From Platycnemis pennipes (lineage: Eukaryota; Arthropoda; Insecta; Odonata; Platycnemididae), in the NCBI GenBank assembly GCA_933228895.1, contig OW121852.1:54416872-54480871 (forward strand): DNA of 64,000 nucleotides, read 5' to 3'. Positions 49,113-60,804 of this stretch are shown here, piece after piece. The stretch's first letter is position 1; every line of letters starts with the position of its first letter. The notes beneath the pieces were generated by a model. It saw only the letters and a program-made list of their open reading frames with translations. It did not search any database and was not told the DNA's origin. A program made the position numbers and the translations under genes.

Positions 49113-50340
49113 CTTTTAACGTACGGAAGCCTAATTAATCAATGAAAATTAGCGTATTTAACTCTATTCGAAGAATGAGAAAACAAGAAGGTATTCTAAA
49201 AATATGTTGCGTTTACTCTTGGAGAAATTCGAGTGAAAGTTTTTTCAAGATATTAAATGTTTCAGGAACATTTTATACGGAGCACGATATTAGTACCTAA
49301 TCCTCTTTTAAAGTTCAATGCCTACTTAAATGCAAAACATTTCGGAACAATAGTCTTATTTTTTTATTTAGGAGTGAAATCTGAAATTTTCAAATACTTG
49401 TAATATGTGTCTCAGCTCTGGTGTTTTGCCTGTATTAATTTTTTAAACATTTATTTCCAAGCAATTTCTGCGCCTTTTCAGGCGTTAAAATGCCGTATTT
49501 TTTATTTTAGTTGCCTCCTGCTGACATGACGTAGGAACTACCGTAAAATGTATTCTTATGGATATTTATGTTATTTATTACCAATAAAAATACCGTTGAC
49601 TTTTATCTACGGCTTTATGCCATCTTAATCAGTTCCGCTCTCTGTATTACTTTTTCTCGTCGATGACGTTAATGTTGATATTTATTAGTCGTACGCCGAC
49701 AAAGCCTCTCTGCCTTGTAAAAATATAATGCATTAATAGATATTAATTCTCAATAACTCTGTTCTAACACCGTTTAGAATTACCATCTGGGATTCTGTTT
49801 ATATTTATACACCTCTTCCTCAGAGTACTGGCTAAAAAATTAATTATATGCTTCATGGTTTTAACTGCAAAGAATGAAAAAATTCCTAATGAGATTTTTA
49901 TTCACATTTATAAGTATGGCTTTTTCAATTTTTCTGCTGTGATGCTCAACGAAATAATTCAGGTTGAGTGTAAATAAAATTCAAGGGTACTTGCTGTGCG
50001 CTTTCTTCCACGATTGATCTCTTGAGAATTTTTTTATGATCAGTTTTTAACCTCGTTGATTTAAGGTTTTAAAACTGTTTAAGCCGGTTGTCGTACATTA
50101 ATCTCTTATTTCTTTTACCGATTTCGAACCTTTATTTCCTTACGTTCTATCCTCCTCAGGCTCAGCATCGTCCAAAACAAAATCCCTATCCTTTTTCTTA
50201 CTTCTCTCTTTCTAGCTCTTCCCATAATGACCTTCAGCGTCCCGTCACCTCAAATTACTAAAATAAGCGGTGAAAAAATTTTCCGTCTGAAACTGTTTGT
50301 GCTTTTTGCGGCTAAGTTCATCTTCTTCCTTTATTTTCAG

Positions 50341-50442
50341 TCTATGCCCAAGGCGATTCGCTCTCTCCTGTGGGACTTTGGATTTCCATGCCTCACCTCA
50401 GCATTCTGCCTCATCCAGCTCGCTTTCCTCCAACTCACGCAG
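50341..50442 (+). CDS. PRRT3/PRRT4-like membrane protein, internal exon b
   Basis: This coding exon of 102 nt (34 codons, phase 0 at both ends) has acceptor TTTATTTTCAG and donor GTAAGA. It encodes SMPKAIRSLLWDFGFPCLTS and then AFCLIQLAFLQLTQ. The amphipathic start with LLWDFGFPCL followed by a hydrophobic helix matches the PRRT3/4 pattern, in which a DPY motif is followed by a short basic stretch, an LL.D..FP motif and a membrane helix. It joins exon a without a split codon and continues to 57783. A longer upstream open frame continues through the acceptor but loses all family resemblance there. Confidence 0.85.
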
Positions 50443-53400
50443 GTAAGAGCCACGCTCTACTTTCGTCGAACGATATCTTATTGCTCCCCGTAAATTCACA
50501 GCACATGATGGATACGGGCATTGCCTCAGCCCGATGGAGTATAATAGCTTAAAGACTTTATTGTCCACCTCTATTTTTTCCACTTCTCTCCAGTACTATT
50601 TGCTGTTAAAGATCAAATATGTTTCAAATATCTTTTTGACCCCAACTCTATATCATGATGTTTTTTATGGTTAGGAACATATTACCATTTTGTAGGGAAG
50701 AGAATTAAAATCATAAGTAGCTAATTACGGGCTCGATTCTCGTCATCTCCTTATTTCTGGTTAGAGACAGGGGAGTGGATTCATTCCGGGGTAAGTCTTG
50801 AATAAATGAGTAGCTATAAGTAAGATTTAAAGCATAGAGTTGTATGTTGGTAACAATACGAGTACGATCGGACATTCACTCAGCCATAAGATTCGTTGCA
50901 GCATCATGGAGATAGATTGTGACTGTTGAATGTTGGCAATTCATAATGGCTACGGTCATTGCTTACAGTGTTGTTAGCGTCAGAGTCCAATTAAGACGAT
51001 GTTTGCTTCGAGGTTCAAAATCTGACACCATATTTGTTTCTGCGAGTTCCCTGAGTTTCTGATGAAACTGAAACTTTCTGTCATAAAAGTTTATTTGCAT
51101 TGCATTTAAAAGGAATTTTTGACATGTGTTGATTTAATGAGAGGAGTGTAGGAAAAACAATGAAATAATTTAAAATAAATTATTCCCTAATGAAATTATG
51201 TAAAATGTAAATTGAATGAATAGACGGGGGCCTTCTGGAGGGCTCCTTTGATCCATTGTACCTGAGGATATAAAACCAAGAAATACAATACTAATACTAC
51301 GTGTATTTAGTAGCATTTTAGCTCTAAGTTGCATGTCGATAGTGCTTGTTTGGTGTCCATCACCCCCTGCCATACACCCTCGTGGCTAGCAGGGTATTGC
51401 GTAGAATAAGATGTCACCCACATATTACCTTCCGGTACCATGCAGTCAAGAAACGAGAGCACCGCAGTATCTTGATCTATATCTACGACATACCCTTCAA
51501 ACTACCTCGAGAGTGTGTGGCATGGGGTGCATCCACACCAGGTAGATGTATGTAGTAGGGTCACACATTCAACCCCCGTCCAGACCTAATGCTGCTTACT
51601 TCGGCGATTGGGTCGGGAACCGTGTGGTCAACGTGGCTAGGCCCTTGCCTCAAAAAAGAAGCTAGTCACGCTATTAATGTTGAAAGAGTAGCATATTTAT
51701 ATAAGAACTCCAATGTTTTAGCCGTCATAAAATTCCTAAGTAACATTTATGTACCATTATAATAAAGCAAATACTAAAGTAGTAAAGTGATATCTGCAAG
51801 ATGAATAAAATAATATGAAGAGTGATAGAAAAATATCGGTTCAGACTTTCTATATAGTCGATATTCGACCTCTGGGCCCGAACGCGGGGACTTAAGAAAA
51901 TTACTGATAAAAGTAACTAGCTCTGCTCTTTTTTGGTATTCAAGGCTTCTTGGGAAACCGGCGGAAGAGAATTAGTAATCCCTACGTTTGTGAAATATGC
52001 CGCTTTGACCTTCATTGGTATTTAGCCTACTTTCCTCCGCCTCTACCTCTTTCGCTAAATTGCGTTTTCACTCGAGAAGTAAGATACTTTTTCAGTATTT
52101 CTTACCAATTAATACTCCAGCACAATACATTATTCATCCGATATTACTATTTTTTTAACGGAGGAAGTAACGTAGGAATAATATGACAGAAACTATGGGG
52201 AATCAATTAGGATAAACTAGAAGAGCGTGGAAATACAAATGGAAGTGCCATTGAGAGCTAGAAGATTATTGAAAACAATGAAAGAAAAAAGTTTGATTAA
52301 GAGGAGGATAATAAACTGCAAAAGGTGCGCAAAAATTGCAATGTGATGAGCAAGGAGAAAGAGTAGGGCACGTAGTCTTGATTTAAGGTGGCCATCTCTG
52401 GAAGTAATAGATATTAGGGACATTCCAATCTACCCATTGTGACCAATCATAATAATAGCTTTTCTGGAAGATTAAATTTTGTGCCACCGTTTCACCTAAC
52501 ACAATAAGCTCCTCCTCTTTTCCGCCCATGGGATTCCACTTCCTCATCCTCGGCTGCACGACCAATCCCATGGCAACGGTGCCGCTGTCATGCCTGGTTC
52601 CTGATTGATTCACGGATTAGTCGGGTCAGCTGGTCCCTCAACATCGCCTTTGCCAGCTCTCACCATCTACAACCGTCTATATCGTTTCTCCGTGGACTCG
52701 GGCAAAGAAATACGTGGTGAGTATTCTTGTCGGGGCAATTTCACAAAATCACAATTTCATTTCGCAATTTTCTGAGTTATATTTTTCTTTGAGTTCTTGA
52801 ATTTGGTCTCAGAGAACAAAATATTTGATCCCCATACTTTTATTCGCCAATGGAAATCCTTTATTGAGACCATTTTACACGAGACTTGTCATGGTACGTT
52901 CCGATTCCTGGCGTGATGCGAACAGAAAAGTGCATCTTGTAAACCGACGAGTTAAATTACCCTGATTCATGAACGACTGTGAGGAAAATAGCCCCTGTTG
53001 TGTTTATACACATATTTATCCATGTAATTTCCACGATTTTAAGATGCTTAGGGTTGTGTAATTATTTTCTTAGTGTGAAACGGTCTTTATGTGCCTAATA
53101 ACTGAAATTTGTACCCATACCTTCCATTTGCAGCGATTTTTTTTTGAGAATAAAGAAAACTTTTTCCAAGAAAGCCTGTGTAAAAAAGTTGGGGAAATCA
53201 GCATAATTGCTATACTGGCAAAATGAGTTTTATGTACCCAAGTTACACAGTACGAATAGTAAGATAAAAGATGCTATGTTTAATTATAAACTTATTTCTT
53301 TTACATGAGGGTCAGGCCCGTTTCCCTTCGAAACTACTTCTTAATTGTTTTACGTTTTCAAAAAGAGAGTATGATTATGGTTGTCTTCTCCTCTTTAGCC

Positions 53401-56400
53401 CTTTGATAATAAATTTCGACACTTTTTTCTCATGCAGGCGATCCTCTTCCTTGTCATGTCCAGTCCAGCTCATATTGTTCGAAGTTCTTAATTGCCTCCC
53501 ATTGTTGAATTATCGGATTGACGTGTGACACTCCTGCTCAAAAAATCTCGAGAAACGTTGACAAACTGTGATTTCTGCATAACTCGTTAGATATTGCCCA
53601 GGTTCTGGCTCGATGAGAGCTCTACGACAAGCCGAACGATCAATGACTGCTCCACGTCAATCCCCAGGATTCCAGCGACTGGATGCTAGAGCATGAAGTT
53701 TATTCACTTATAGTGTAGACGTTTATAATTGACATGAATGGTTGTCAGTTGAATGCGATTCAAATAATAACAACTATTGCAGTACCGCTGCGAACACTTC
53801 TTGTTAAACGACTATATTTCATGTCTAAATTTCATCCCCTGGCTATGCTCGCGACCTCAGTTACAATTTAGCGTGGCGGGTAGCGTGCACGTCTGCTATC
53901 CCAAAGGTCGAGCATGCGTGCAAGGTCACTGTGGTTCGGCCCTTGGGAAGTCCGATGACAAACCAAGTGGCATACCTGAATCCCCAGGGACGCTGGGCTT
54001 CCAGCGGCATCCGTCATGATAAAATATTGCGGGGAAGCTCCAGGCATATACGGTTAGCTAGCCTAACATAGCGTGATCCCGGTCCCGATGTATTAATTAT
54101 GTGAGGTTTTTCGACGTAATTTCTTTTGAGAAAATATTTCTCATGACGGGGTAACATTCAATCGGCAGTCATTATGACATCGAAAGTATTGTGTTACAAA
54201 CTCAAGATGGTCATCACCTCTCGGTGAAATAACTGGGGAACTTGCTAAAATAATATGTAAACGAATATTTGTTGAATTTTTTACCTTTCACTGTTTGGAC
54301 AATAGCTGGAACGTGAAAATTATCTGAAAAAACCCCTCGTTTTTCAGTGCTGATGCTCAAAATAGCCACCGTTAATTCGCTATTTTCGTTTTCTCATTTA
54401 CCAAAAAGAGTTTTGGATTGGATGGGTACTTCTTGTCTAAGCAGAATCATGTCTTTTTGTTGACAAAGTTGTTTTTTTTAATCTTTATTTTCGTTTTTCC
54501 GGAGTTTATGTCCACAAACCTTAAGTATTTTTCCCAATTAGTTCTTGAGGAAAAAAACAGAACGCTTTAGGATAAGCCTAAACTGTTCTCCATCGGAGAG
54601 AAACTGCACAGCATAAACATGTATCATACAATTTTCCAACTGTACTCATCTCATCAATTTTTGGATGGTTAATTACTTGGCGTAATATTTTATTTATTTA
54701 CCAAAAGCTAGCGTATTGGTAATATTTTCAGGGATAGAAATTGGCAAGTGCTTAAATATTCATAACGGTTATAATTAGAAATTATTTTTTAAAGGGAACC
54801 AAATATGTTAGTAAAGTTATTCCCATAGTCATCGATATGTGAAAAATCTGAGACGTTGGCGTGATTGTGGAAATTTGTTCAGTAAATTATAATTTTTATA
54901 TCTTATTTTATTAGTGATAGGAGAAAAGTTTATTAAATGTATTTACTGATAATTAGTTGTACTTTACTGTGATTTAGCGATATTAGATAATAACAATCTA
55001 ATACTTGGGCAACTTCCTGGTGAAGCGTTTTGTATTCAATTTAACAAGTCTAAATATCTATAAATACTAATTACTTATGTTTCAACTGATATTTGATGAA
55101 CGAGAGAAAGTATAACACAATACCTGGACCGGAAGATTTGGTACCATAGTTACTCAGCAGCAAACGTGACTTAGCAAAACAAAATGACAAAAAATTGGGG
55201 TATTATTTTTGTTAAGTCATGACGACCTAATTTATTGAACCATTTTATTTCGTAAAGTTTTTATGATGTAAATTCTGTGAGTCTCAAATAATTCTTCTCA
55301 GCTATATTGATTTCCATGCACGCAAACTTTGCGTCCGTGGTACTTTGGATTTAGAGCCCATAAATGGATTAGATTAAATGATTGTAGTCATTTGAGCCTT
55401 AAAATAAAAGTACTTGGCTCTCGTATACTAAAATTTAGTGATCCAACTCTCACTATGGAGAGAAATTTGTCGGACTTCAGTCTCACAGAACATTTTTTCC
55501 GTTTGGCAAGTAACCATATCCTCGAATGCATGCAAGGATTCTCTCTTTATCCATGACGATAATCTCCTCTCTCCGCTATGAATGGAGTCACTGATGAATT
55601 CGGCCATCCGTTGATTGAAACAAATAGTTGCCGGGAAACGCGATTAAAACGGCTGACGCTTCGAATTATGAACGAAGAAAATTGAATTTTTCCCCGGCAA
55701 TTGAAACACACTGTTTGCAATCGCGGTAGAATATATTGTTTTCGGAAAGAGGATTAATAGCTCAATGTCGGAAATACGCTTTGGTGGCAATCGAGCGGGA
55801 GTGAGGGATGACTTCCCGCATGCTGACAGCACGGTGATGTCGCGGTTTAACTCTTTAATTCCTCGCTCGAAAATGTGCGCGGGTAAGATTGCATTTCGTT
55901 GCTCTGTCCTTCGGCTCTGCTATCGAGCGCAATTCCAATTGATCGGGGCCCTGTTCGTAATGCGTGTCGTCCGTGACTGACAGTCTCCAAATACCCTTTT
56001 CAGTCAAAGGAATCCTCGTAATGAAAAACTCGGTCACCCAAGCGGAGTGTAGGCCCTTTGCGCACATGCACGGGGCCTAAATCTACTTCTGTCCGACTTG
56101 CTATTTTGGTAGGAATGATTTTTGGAAAAAGCTCTGGCATTACGGTCACAAAGGCATTAATCCGTCAGGCCAACTCCATTTCATGTCGGCAATGTTATCT
56201 GCGAATTTTTTTTCTCATATCGATGAATGGATTATTAAAGAATTTTATGCATTAATTCATCTCTCATGAAGAAAAATTTTGGACGAGGAGAATATTCAAC
56301 CGTATAGTGCGCGCTCACGTTCACCGGCTTCCATGTGAAATTAAGATAACGTTCCGGATTCGATAAATGTATTTTAATGAACTGCTTGGCGCGAGTTGTG

Positions 56401-57782
56401 TCGATTTACTAGGTATCCGTGCTGAAAGGTATGAATAAGATATCCTCCGCATTATTTAGGCCACCAACGGCTGGTGTGCATTCAGTTGGAGTGGCAAGGG
56501 AAAGAATAATTGGCCATAAATGTGGAAAGCAACCTTTTGAACCAAGAATTTTTCATGCATTTCCTCGAATATGGGCTTTTATTTACTACTGCAGGACAAT
56601 AGTAGCACTGCGATCTTTATTGATAAGCTTCCACGTGTATGCCTGTTGCATCTTGACCAGTATTTACATTCTTTCTTTCGCTTCACTTTGTGGATTCCCT
56701 TCACGTGTTTTCTAGTGGGAACGAGTGCCAACTCTATTTCATTGTTTGCGTTTCCTTTAATTAGTGGATTTCAAATTATTGGATTTTTATGGTACAATCG
56801 GAAGCATTGATTTTGATTCAAATGAAATGCTATGTTTACTCAGAAAAATGCCGCCAGCACAGACAGCATATGTGATTTTATTGCATTTCTGTTGAATAAA
56901 ATGCTGAGTGGAGGGGATTTTAAAGCCTATGTCATTTTTATATTCCGTTTCATGGTGATTTTTCCCTATAATTGATATAATTTTATGCAGCATTTTATGC
57001 TGTTCAAGTCACAATAAACTAGGTAATTCTGGTTCTTTGGCATCGATAAAAAAGAGGATGAATAAAATCCAAATTATGAGGGATGATCTTTAAAAATAAT
57101 CGCTAAATCAACGCCTCTTAGAATCCATAATATTTTTTTGTTATGAACTCGCAAGGTAATCCCGATTTTCAATAACTTTGTACGTTTTCTCTTTTTAATT
57201 TTCTTTCGTGGTCTTGGCTTCCGAATAATCAGTTTTTCTCAGCAATTTATAGATAATTTTCCTATCCACTAGTTCCTTATATGTGTTTTTACTTACTCTA
57301 CAACGCTGTGACCGACTAGCGAGAAAATATTAGTTAATCACGAACGTAAGTTGCGCATCGCTTGGATATCTCCTCTGACTAGACCTGACTATCACGTGAT
57401 CAGTTGGTCCTTTCCATTTTTAATTAAACGCCATGGATGCTAAGGAGACATGACTGTATCTCTCTCTTTCCCTCTATACTGTGATGTCTCCCTTTTAGTT
57501 TACCCACGTGTTGAAGTTTGGACAGGAATTGTTCCTGTATTTACATTTTCCTCTTCGCACCCTTCGCTCCCTCGTACATTTTATCCATTTGTCTCAAAAG
57601 GGTGCGGGACCCATGTTTGCGGTAAAAGGGTATGGCACCGAACAATTCGGGTCAGGCCAACTGTTTCGATTCCCCCTTCCCCTCCCATATGCCATTGCCT
57701 CTCTGTCGACCCTCCCCTTCCGGTCCGAGGGGCACCTTTGGCGCCGAGCGGACTTGAAACAACGCCTCTTAAATATTCACAG
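50443..57782 (+). other. 7.3-kb intron of the PRRT3/4-like gene
   Basis: This intron runs from GTAAGA to ATATTCACAG. Apart from the dispersed repeat at 51341-51560 I see no transposon with recognisable coding sequence, no RNA gene and no further exon. Somewhat GC-richer patches lie at about 53590-54030 and 55740-56090 and have open frames of 70-80 residues without family resemblance; they could be conserved non-coding elements. Confidence 0.7.
51341..51560. repeat. Dispersed repeat pair, direct then inverted copy
   Basis: 51341-51413 is a plus-strand copy of the 28910 repeat (TTTGGTGTCCATCACCCCCT, GCCATACACCC, AGCAGGGTATTG). At about 51495-51555 a partial inverted copy follows (on the minus strand ATGCACCCCATGCCACACAC). 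The 80 bp between them includes ATGCAGTCAAGAAACGAGAG. The arrangement suggests head-to-head insertions of the same family. Confidence 0.5.
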
Positions 57783-57899
57783 CTCAACCTGGGGCCCGAG
57801 AAACTCCGGCGCAAGTCGTGCCTGTCGCTCGTCATCACGGCTCACTTCACGTGCCTCATCACCACCGACGTAGCGGCCACCTTCCACGACCAGCTCGCG
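57783..57899 (+). CDS. PRRT3/PRRT4-like membrane protein, internal exon c
   Basis: This exon of 117 nt (39 codons, phase 0 at both ends) lies between AATATTCACAG and GTAAGT. It encodes LNLGPEKLRRKSCLSLVITA and then HFTCLITTDVAATFHDQLA. A basic LRRKS loop leads into a membrane helix that ends in a polar DVAATFHDQ segment. GC-rich codon use marks it clearly against the surrounding intron. The open frame extends upstream through the acceptor, but that part is C/T-rich intron. Confidence 0.85.
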
Positions 57900-58200
57900 G
57901 TAAGTGCCTTTCCGCTTCTCTGTGTTCATTTGTCGTACTCCGTAGCTTATATCGTGTCTAGCACGCATTTTTCTACGAGAAAACTGATAGGAGGAGTTGG
58001 GTGACTATTTATACGTAATTATTTTTCGCAAAGGTTTTTAAGTATTATAATCCTCACGTTTTCCCACATATGTAAATACTTTCACCACAATATATCGTAA
58101 TTGTTCTTATTCATAAAAATATTTCATATTTCATTTTCCCTTATATATCATACCCACTTATGTGATTCCATTTTTAAATGTTATTGATTTCCACATTTCC

Positions 58201-58622
58201 TAGATGATTTCCACAAAGAAAAAATTCACCTCGACCAAGATTCGAACCCGGACCCCCTGATTTCCGGCCAGGTACTCTACCAGTTAACAGGCACGTAGCC
58301 AGACATTTGCTTCGGGGGGGGGGGGGGGCTAAGTCTTGTGTAACTTGTTACAAATCAGCCTTGCCCATTCGGTGCCAACATGTTACAAATCTCTTCCCTT
58401 AATTTTCAGTGCTTGGTATTTACTTTTACAGTGACCATACTTATCTATTCTCACCGGTAAAGTACACTGCTAAAATCAGAACAACAAAATTATTGGGAAA
58501 AAAATTCGGGGGGGAATTCTCGGAAGCACGAGAAGCCCCCCCCCCTTGCTACGTGCCTGCCAGTTAAGCTACCTTATCCCCTGAGGAACCCTGTGGAATT
58601 TTTTCTTAGGGGAAATCATCTA
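58201..58622 (-). mobile_element. TIR-bounded element carrying a tRNA-like sequence
   Basis: Terminal inverted repeats 58201-58227 and 58596-58622 match at 25 of 27 positions (TAGATGATTTCC, a short variable part, then AAGAAAAAATTC). The outer TA on each side fits a TA target duplication of Tc1/mariner type. Removing the nested MITE and one TSD leaves about 142 bp. The interior on the minus strand is tRNA-like: A-box region TAGCTTAACTGGTAGAG, an anticodon-like arm with CCGGAAA as its loop, and B box GGTTCGAATCT with a pairable CCGGG/CTTGG T stem. The acceptor stem pairs badly and position 33 is C, so it is not a functional tRNA. tRNA-derived SINEs do not normally have TIRs; this looks like a MITE that captured a tRNA or SINE head, or the reverse. 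Confidence 0.7.
58288..58559. mobile_element. hAT-type MITE (272 bp) with 8-bp TSD
   Basis: Exact 8-bp direct repeats CCAGTTAA at 58280-58287 and 58560-58567 flank an element with 12-bp terminal inverted repeats CAGGCACGTAGC. Next to the left TIR is a run of 15 G, and next to the right TIR a run of C, extending the inverted structure. An 8-bp target duplication with CAG-starting TIRs is diagnostic of hAT transposons; with no coding capacity it is a non-autonomous copy. It sits inside the tRNA-like part of the 58201-58622 element and is therefore younger. Confidence 0.9.
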
Positions 58623-58759
58623 TTGTGCATTTTCAGCGGGTGACTCCGCCAAGGAATTCGCGGCTAGTTTTTAATCCTTGAACTGGTTATCATTCCTGTT
58701 TTTTTCTCCTCATCATTTTTATTCCTTAAGATAATCGTTATACTTATACATAATTGACG

Positions 58760-58845
58760 AGAGGTTGGATGGCAGAAGGGCCAGTTTTGCCTCCATCTCG
58801 CCCCAATAAAGGCCTTTTATTGCTATAATACTTTCCCTCCTCTCT
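58760..58845 (+). repeat. Dispersed LINE-like 3' end, copy 2
   Basis: This stretch has GGTTGGATGGCAGAAGGGCC, TCCATCTCGCCCCAATAAAG and TTTTATTGCTATAATAC. It is the partner of 20700-20785. The CCAATAAAG resembles a polyadenylation signal close to the element end. Confidence 0.55.
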
Positions 58846-59977
58846 TGCCCTCTTCACCAGCATGCATGCCCCCGACTTTGACTCTCCATTCAAATGCACG
58901 TGTGTGCGTTAGTGTCGATGAGCGAGGTAGGCACATGTCGGCCTGGTGTTGTTCGCCGCGCTCCGCCACGTATCCTCTCACACGATGTCCGCCGTCCGTT
59001 TGACCTTTTACCTCCCATGTCCCTCTCCCCCTGGCTTGCCTTTTTTAACCCCTCGACTCCTGTTCCTCGAAGCCCAGACCCCACGCGAACGTCCTGTCCT
59101 GTCTGTACTTTCCTCATCCACCTTTTACCCTCCCGGCGGGAGCAGGTGACCGTCAATCTTTAACGAGCACCAACAGAGCTCAACAGCGCGTGAGGACTAC
59201 GGAAAAAAAAGAACGGACGCCGATTTAAATAGGGGACTCACGATCGACTTCGGTTAAAAGAAGAATAAAAAAGGGGTTCTCCTGTGCCTAGCGCCCCTCG
59301 TCGATTGTCACCAGGGCAGTTGCTCGGTTTATAGTAATAGTAATAACGCGGCACATCGAGCTGATTTGTTCGGGGGTAATCTCCTGACGTTCTGCTCTTT
59401 ACGCGGATATTCACGCGTGGAACGATGTGGCTACATTTATTTCACACATGTGTGGACAATCAGGCGTGCTTAAACGCAACAGAAATGTAATTAATACGTC
59501 GCTTGACATGCCCGAAGCAGAATAACTACGATGCATGCGTCACGGATGAGGTATATTAAATATTTTCTCACAGGTATCAACTGTGGCGTGTTTTAACATC
59601 AACGTGACTTGCGTAATCATCGTGACTTATCATCAATAGTGGTCAGGAATGTATTCACTGTGATCGGTTCCTCAAAGGCTTAGCATTTGATGCAAAGAAT
59701 GATTTTAAAATGATAAACACATTCCGTTCAGCTATTCTTAACGTTCTAATTTTGCTTATTCTAACGTTTATTTTTGAAATTTCCTTATTTCACACTTTTT
59801 TGCATCGAGTTTCAACTCATGAAATATTAATTTGAGAATTCCTTATTTAGAGATTGAAAATGATCGTTTACCCCGTATTTACTACATTTTTCAGGCAAAC
59901 AAGGATGATATGTGTGATATGACAGGTTCAGCGCAGGTATTTTAGGAGCTAATTCTTTTATAAACCAATTGTTGAAG

Positions 59978-60218
59978 TTATATAGGAGGTTCTTTCCCGG
60001 CGATCTGATGATGTGAATTCTTCGCGGGTTTTCCATCGGGTCAGATATTCTGCTGTCGACGTTTCAATGGCTAACTCCGCCATCATACTCAGGGCGTTTG
60101 ATGCCGGGATAAGATCTGATCCCGGCATCAAACGCCCTGAGTATGATGGCGGAGTTAGCCATTGAAACGTCGATAGCAGAATACCTGACCCGGTGGAAAA
60201 CCCGCGAAGAATTTACAG
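59978..60218. mobile_element. Inverted-repeat insertion with hammerhead-like motifs and 12-bp TSD
   Basis: Arms 60013-60110 and 60119-60216 are inverted copies matching at 94 of 98 positions around an 8-nt spacer (AAGATCTG). Exact 12-bp direct repeats CAATTGTTGAAG at 59966-59977 and 60219-60230 bracket the structure plus 35 bp of unpaired left sequence, consistent with a target duplication. Each arm, reading outward, carries CTGAGTA, a stem ATGGC/GCCAT, then GAAACGTCG. This resembles the hammerhead motif of Penelope-like retroelements except for one core change (T where G8 is expected), which should inactivate cleavage. I infer a Penelope terminal-repeat insertion in inverted configuration. 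Confidence 0.65.
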
Positions 60219-60748
60219 CAATTGTTGAAGGTTTCCAGCTCTTCCAAGGTGTAAAATTTATGTCTCTCGTTGGCTTACTTGAGGATTGTTAAGTAATTAT
60301 TTAGAAATGGCACTCCTGTTTTAGAACTTATATTAATTGACACCACTTTCCATCTTATAAGATATTACAAGAAAATTGGCCCTGAGGTAGCTTATTTCCT
60401 GCCACAATTTGTTCATTCAAGATTAATTTTAGTTCCAGCTGACTTATCCGCGTTGAAGATGAGTGACGGTCAACTACCGCGCTCTGTCATAGTAGCGCAG
60501 GTAACATGGCTCTGCGGCCAGCATCACTGTGATCTACGCTCTGATAGTTTCCCGCGCGATGCCAAATACAAAGCGCCTAAATGCAGCTTCACGCGGTTCC
60601 CGTTAATCGTTCGTTCACCGTCTCTATTTTGTTTTCGGCTCCCCAAACAAACGGTTGACACGCGACCGAAAGCCGTCGTCCGCACGCGAGCGGGGGCCCG
60701 TATTCAGTAAGGACTCAGAATTCCCGTAACTTGAATATTTCGAGCCTT

Positions 60749-60804
60749 TGACGTCAGTCACTCGACCATTCCCGCAAGTGGTATTTGCCAAGGTTTTGAC
60801 GTCA
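60749..60804. promoter_or_regulatory. Two perfect CRE palindromes 48 bp apart
   Basis: TGACGTCA occurs at 60749-60756 (in CTTTGACGTCAGTC) and again at 60797-60804 (in GTTTTGACGTCAAAATG). TGACGTCA is the consensus site for CREB/ATF bZIP factors. Two exact 8-mers within 56 bp are unlikely by chance, and the surrounding 60440-60850 is GC-richer than the intron. An intronic enhancer is a reasonable guess; no other site was verified. Confidence 0.45.

Larger units (their letters stand above)
10220..50340 (+). other. 40.1-kb intron of the PRRT3/4-like gene
   Basis: This intron begins GTGAGT and ends with a pyrimidine-rich stretch and TTTTCAG. Phase is 0 at both ends, so the flanking exons join directly as DPYNLRE to SMPKAIRS with no missing codon. 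It is AT-rich and mostly unique, and contains the transposon relics, SINEs, hairpins and GC-rich islands listed separately. Between those entries I see no further exon. Thymine/cytosine-rich stretches at about 36560-36810, 45840-46200 and 47270-47720 have open frames but no recognisable protein. Confidence 0.75.

Noticed and set aside
57450..57782. 5' extension of the frame before exon c
   Set aside because: The upstream part is C/T-rich, lacks family resemblance and ends at a clear acceptor before LNLGPEK.
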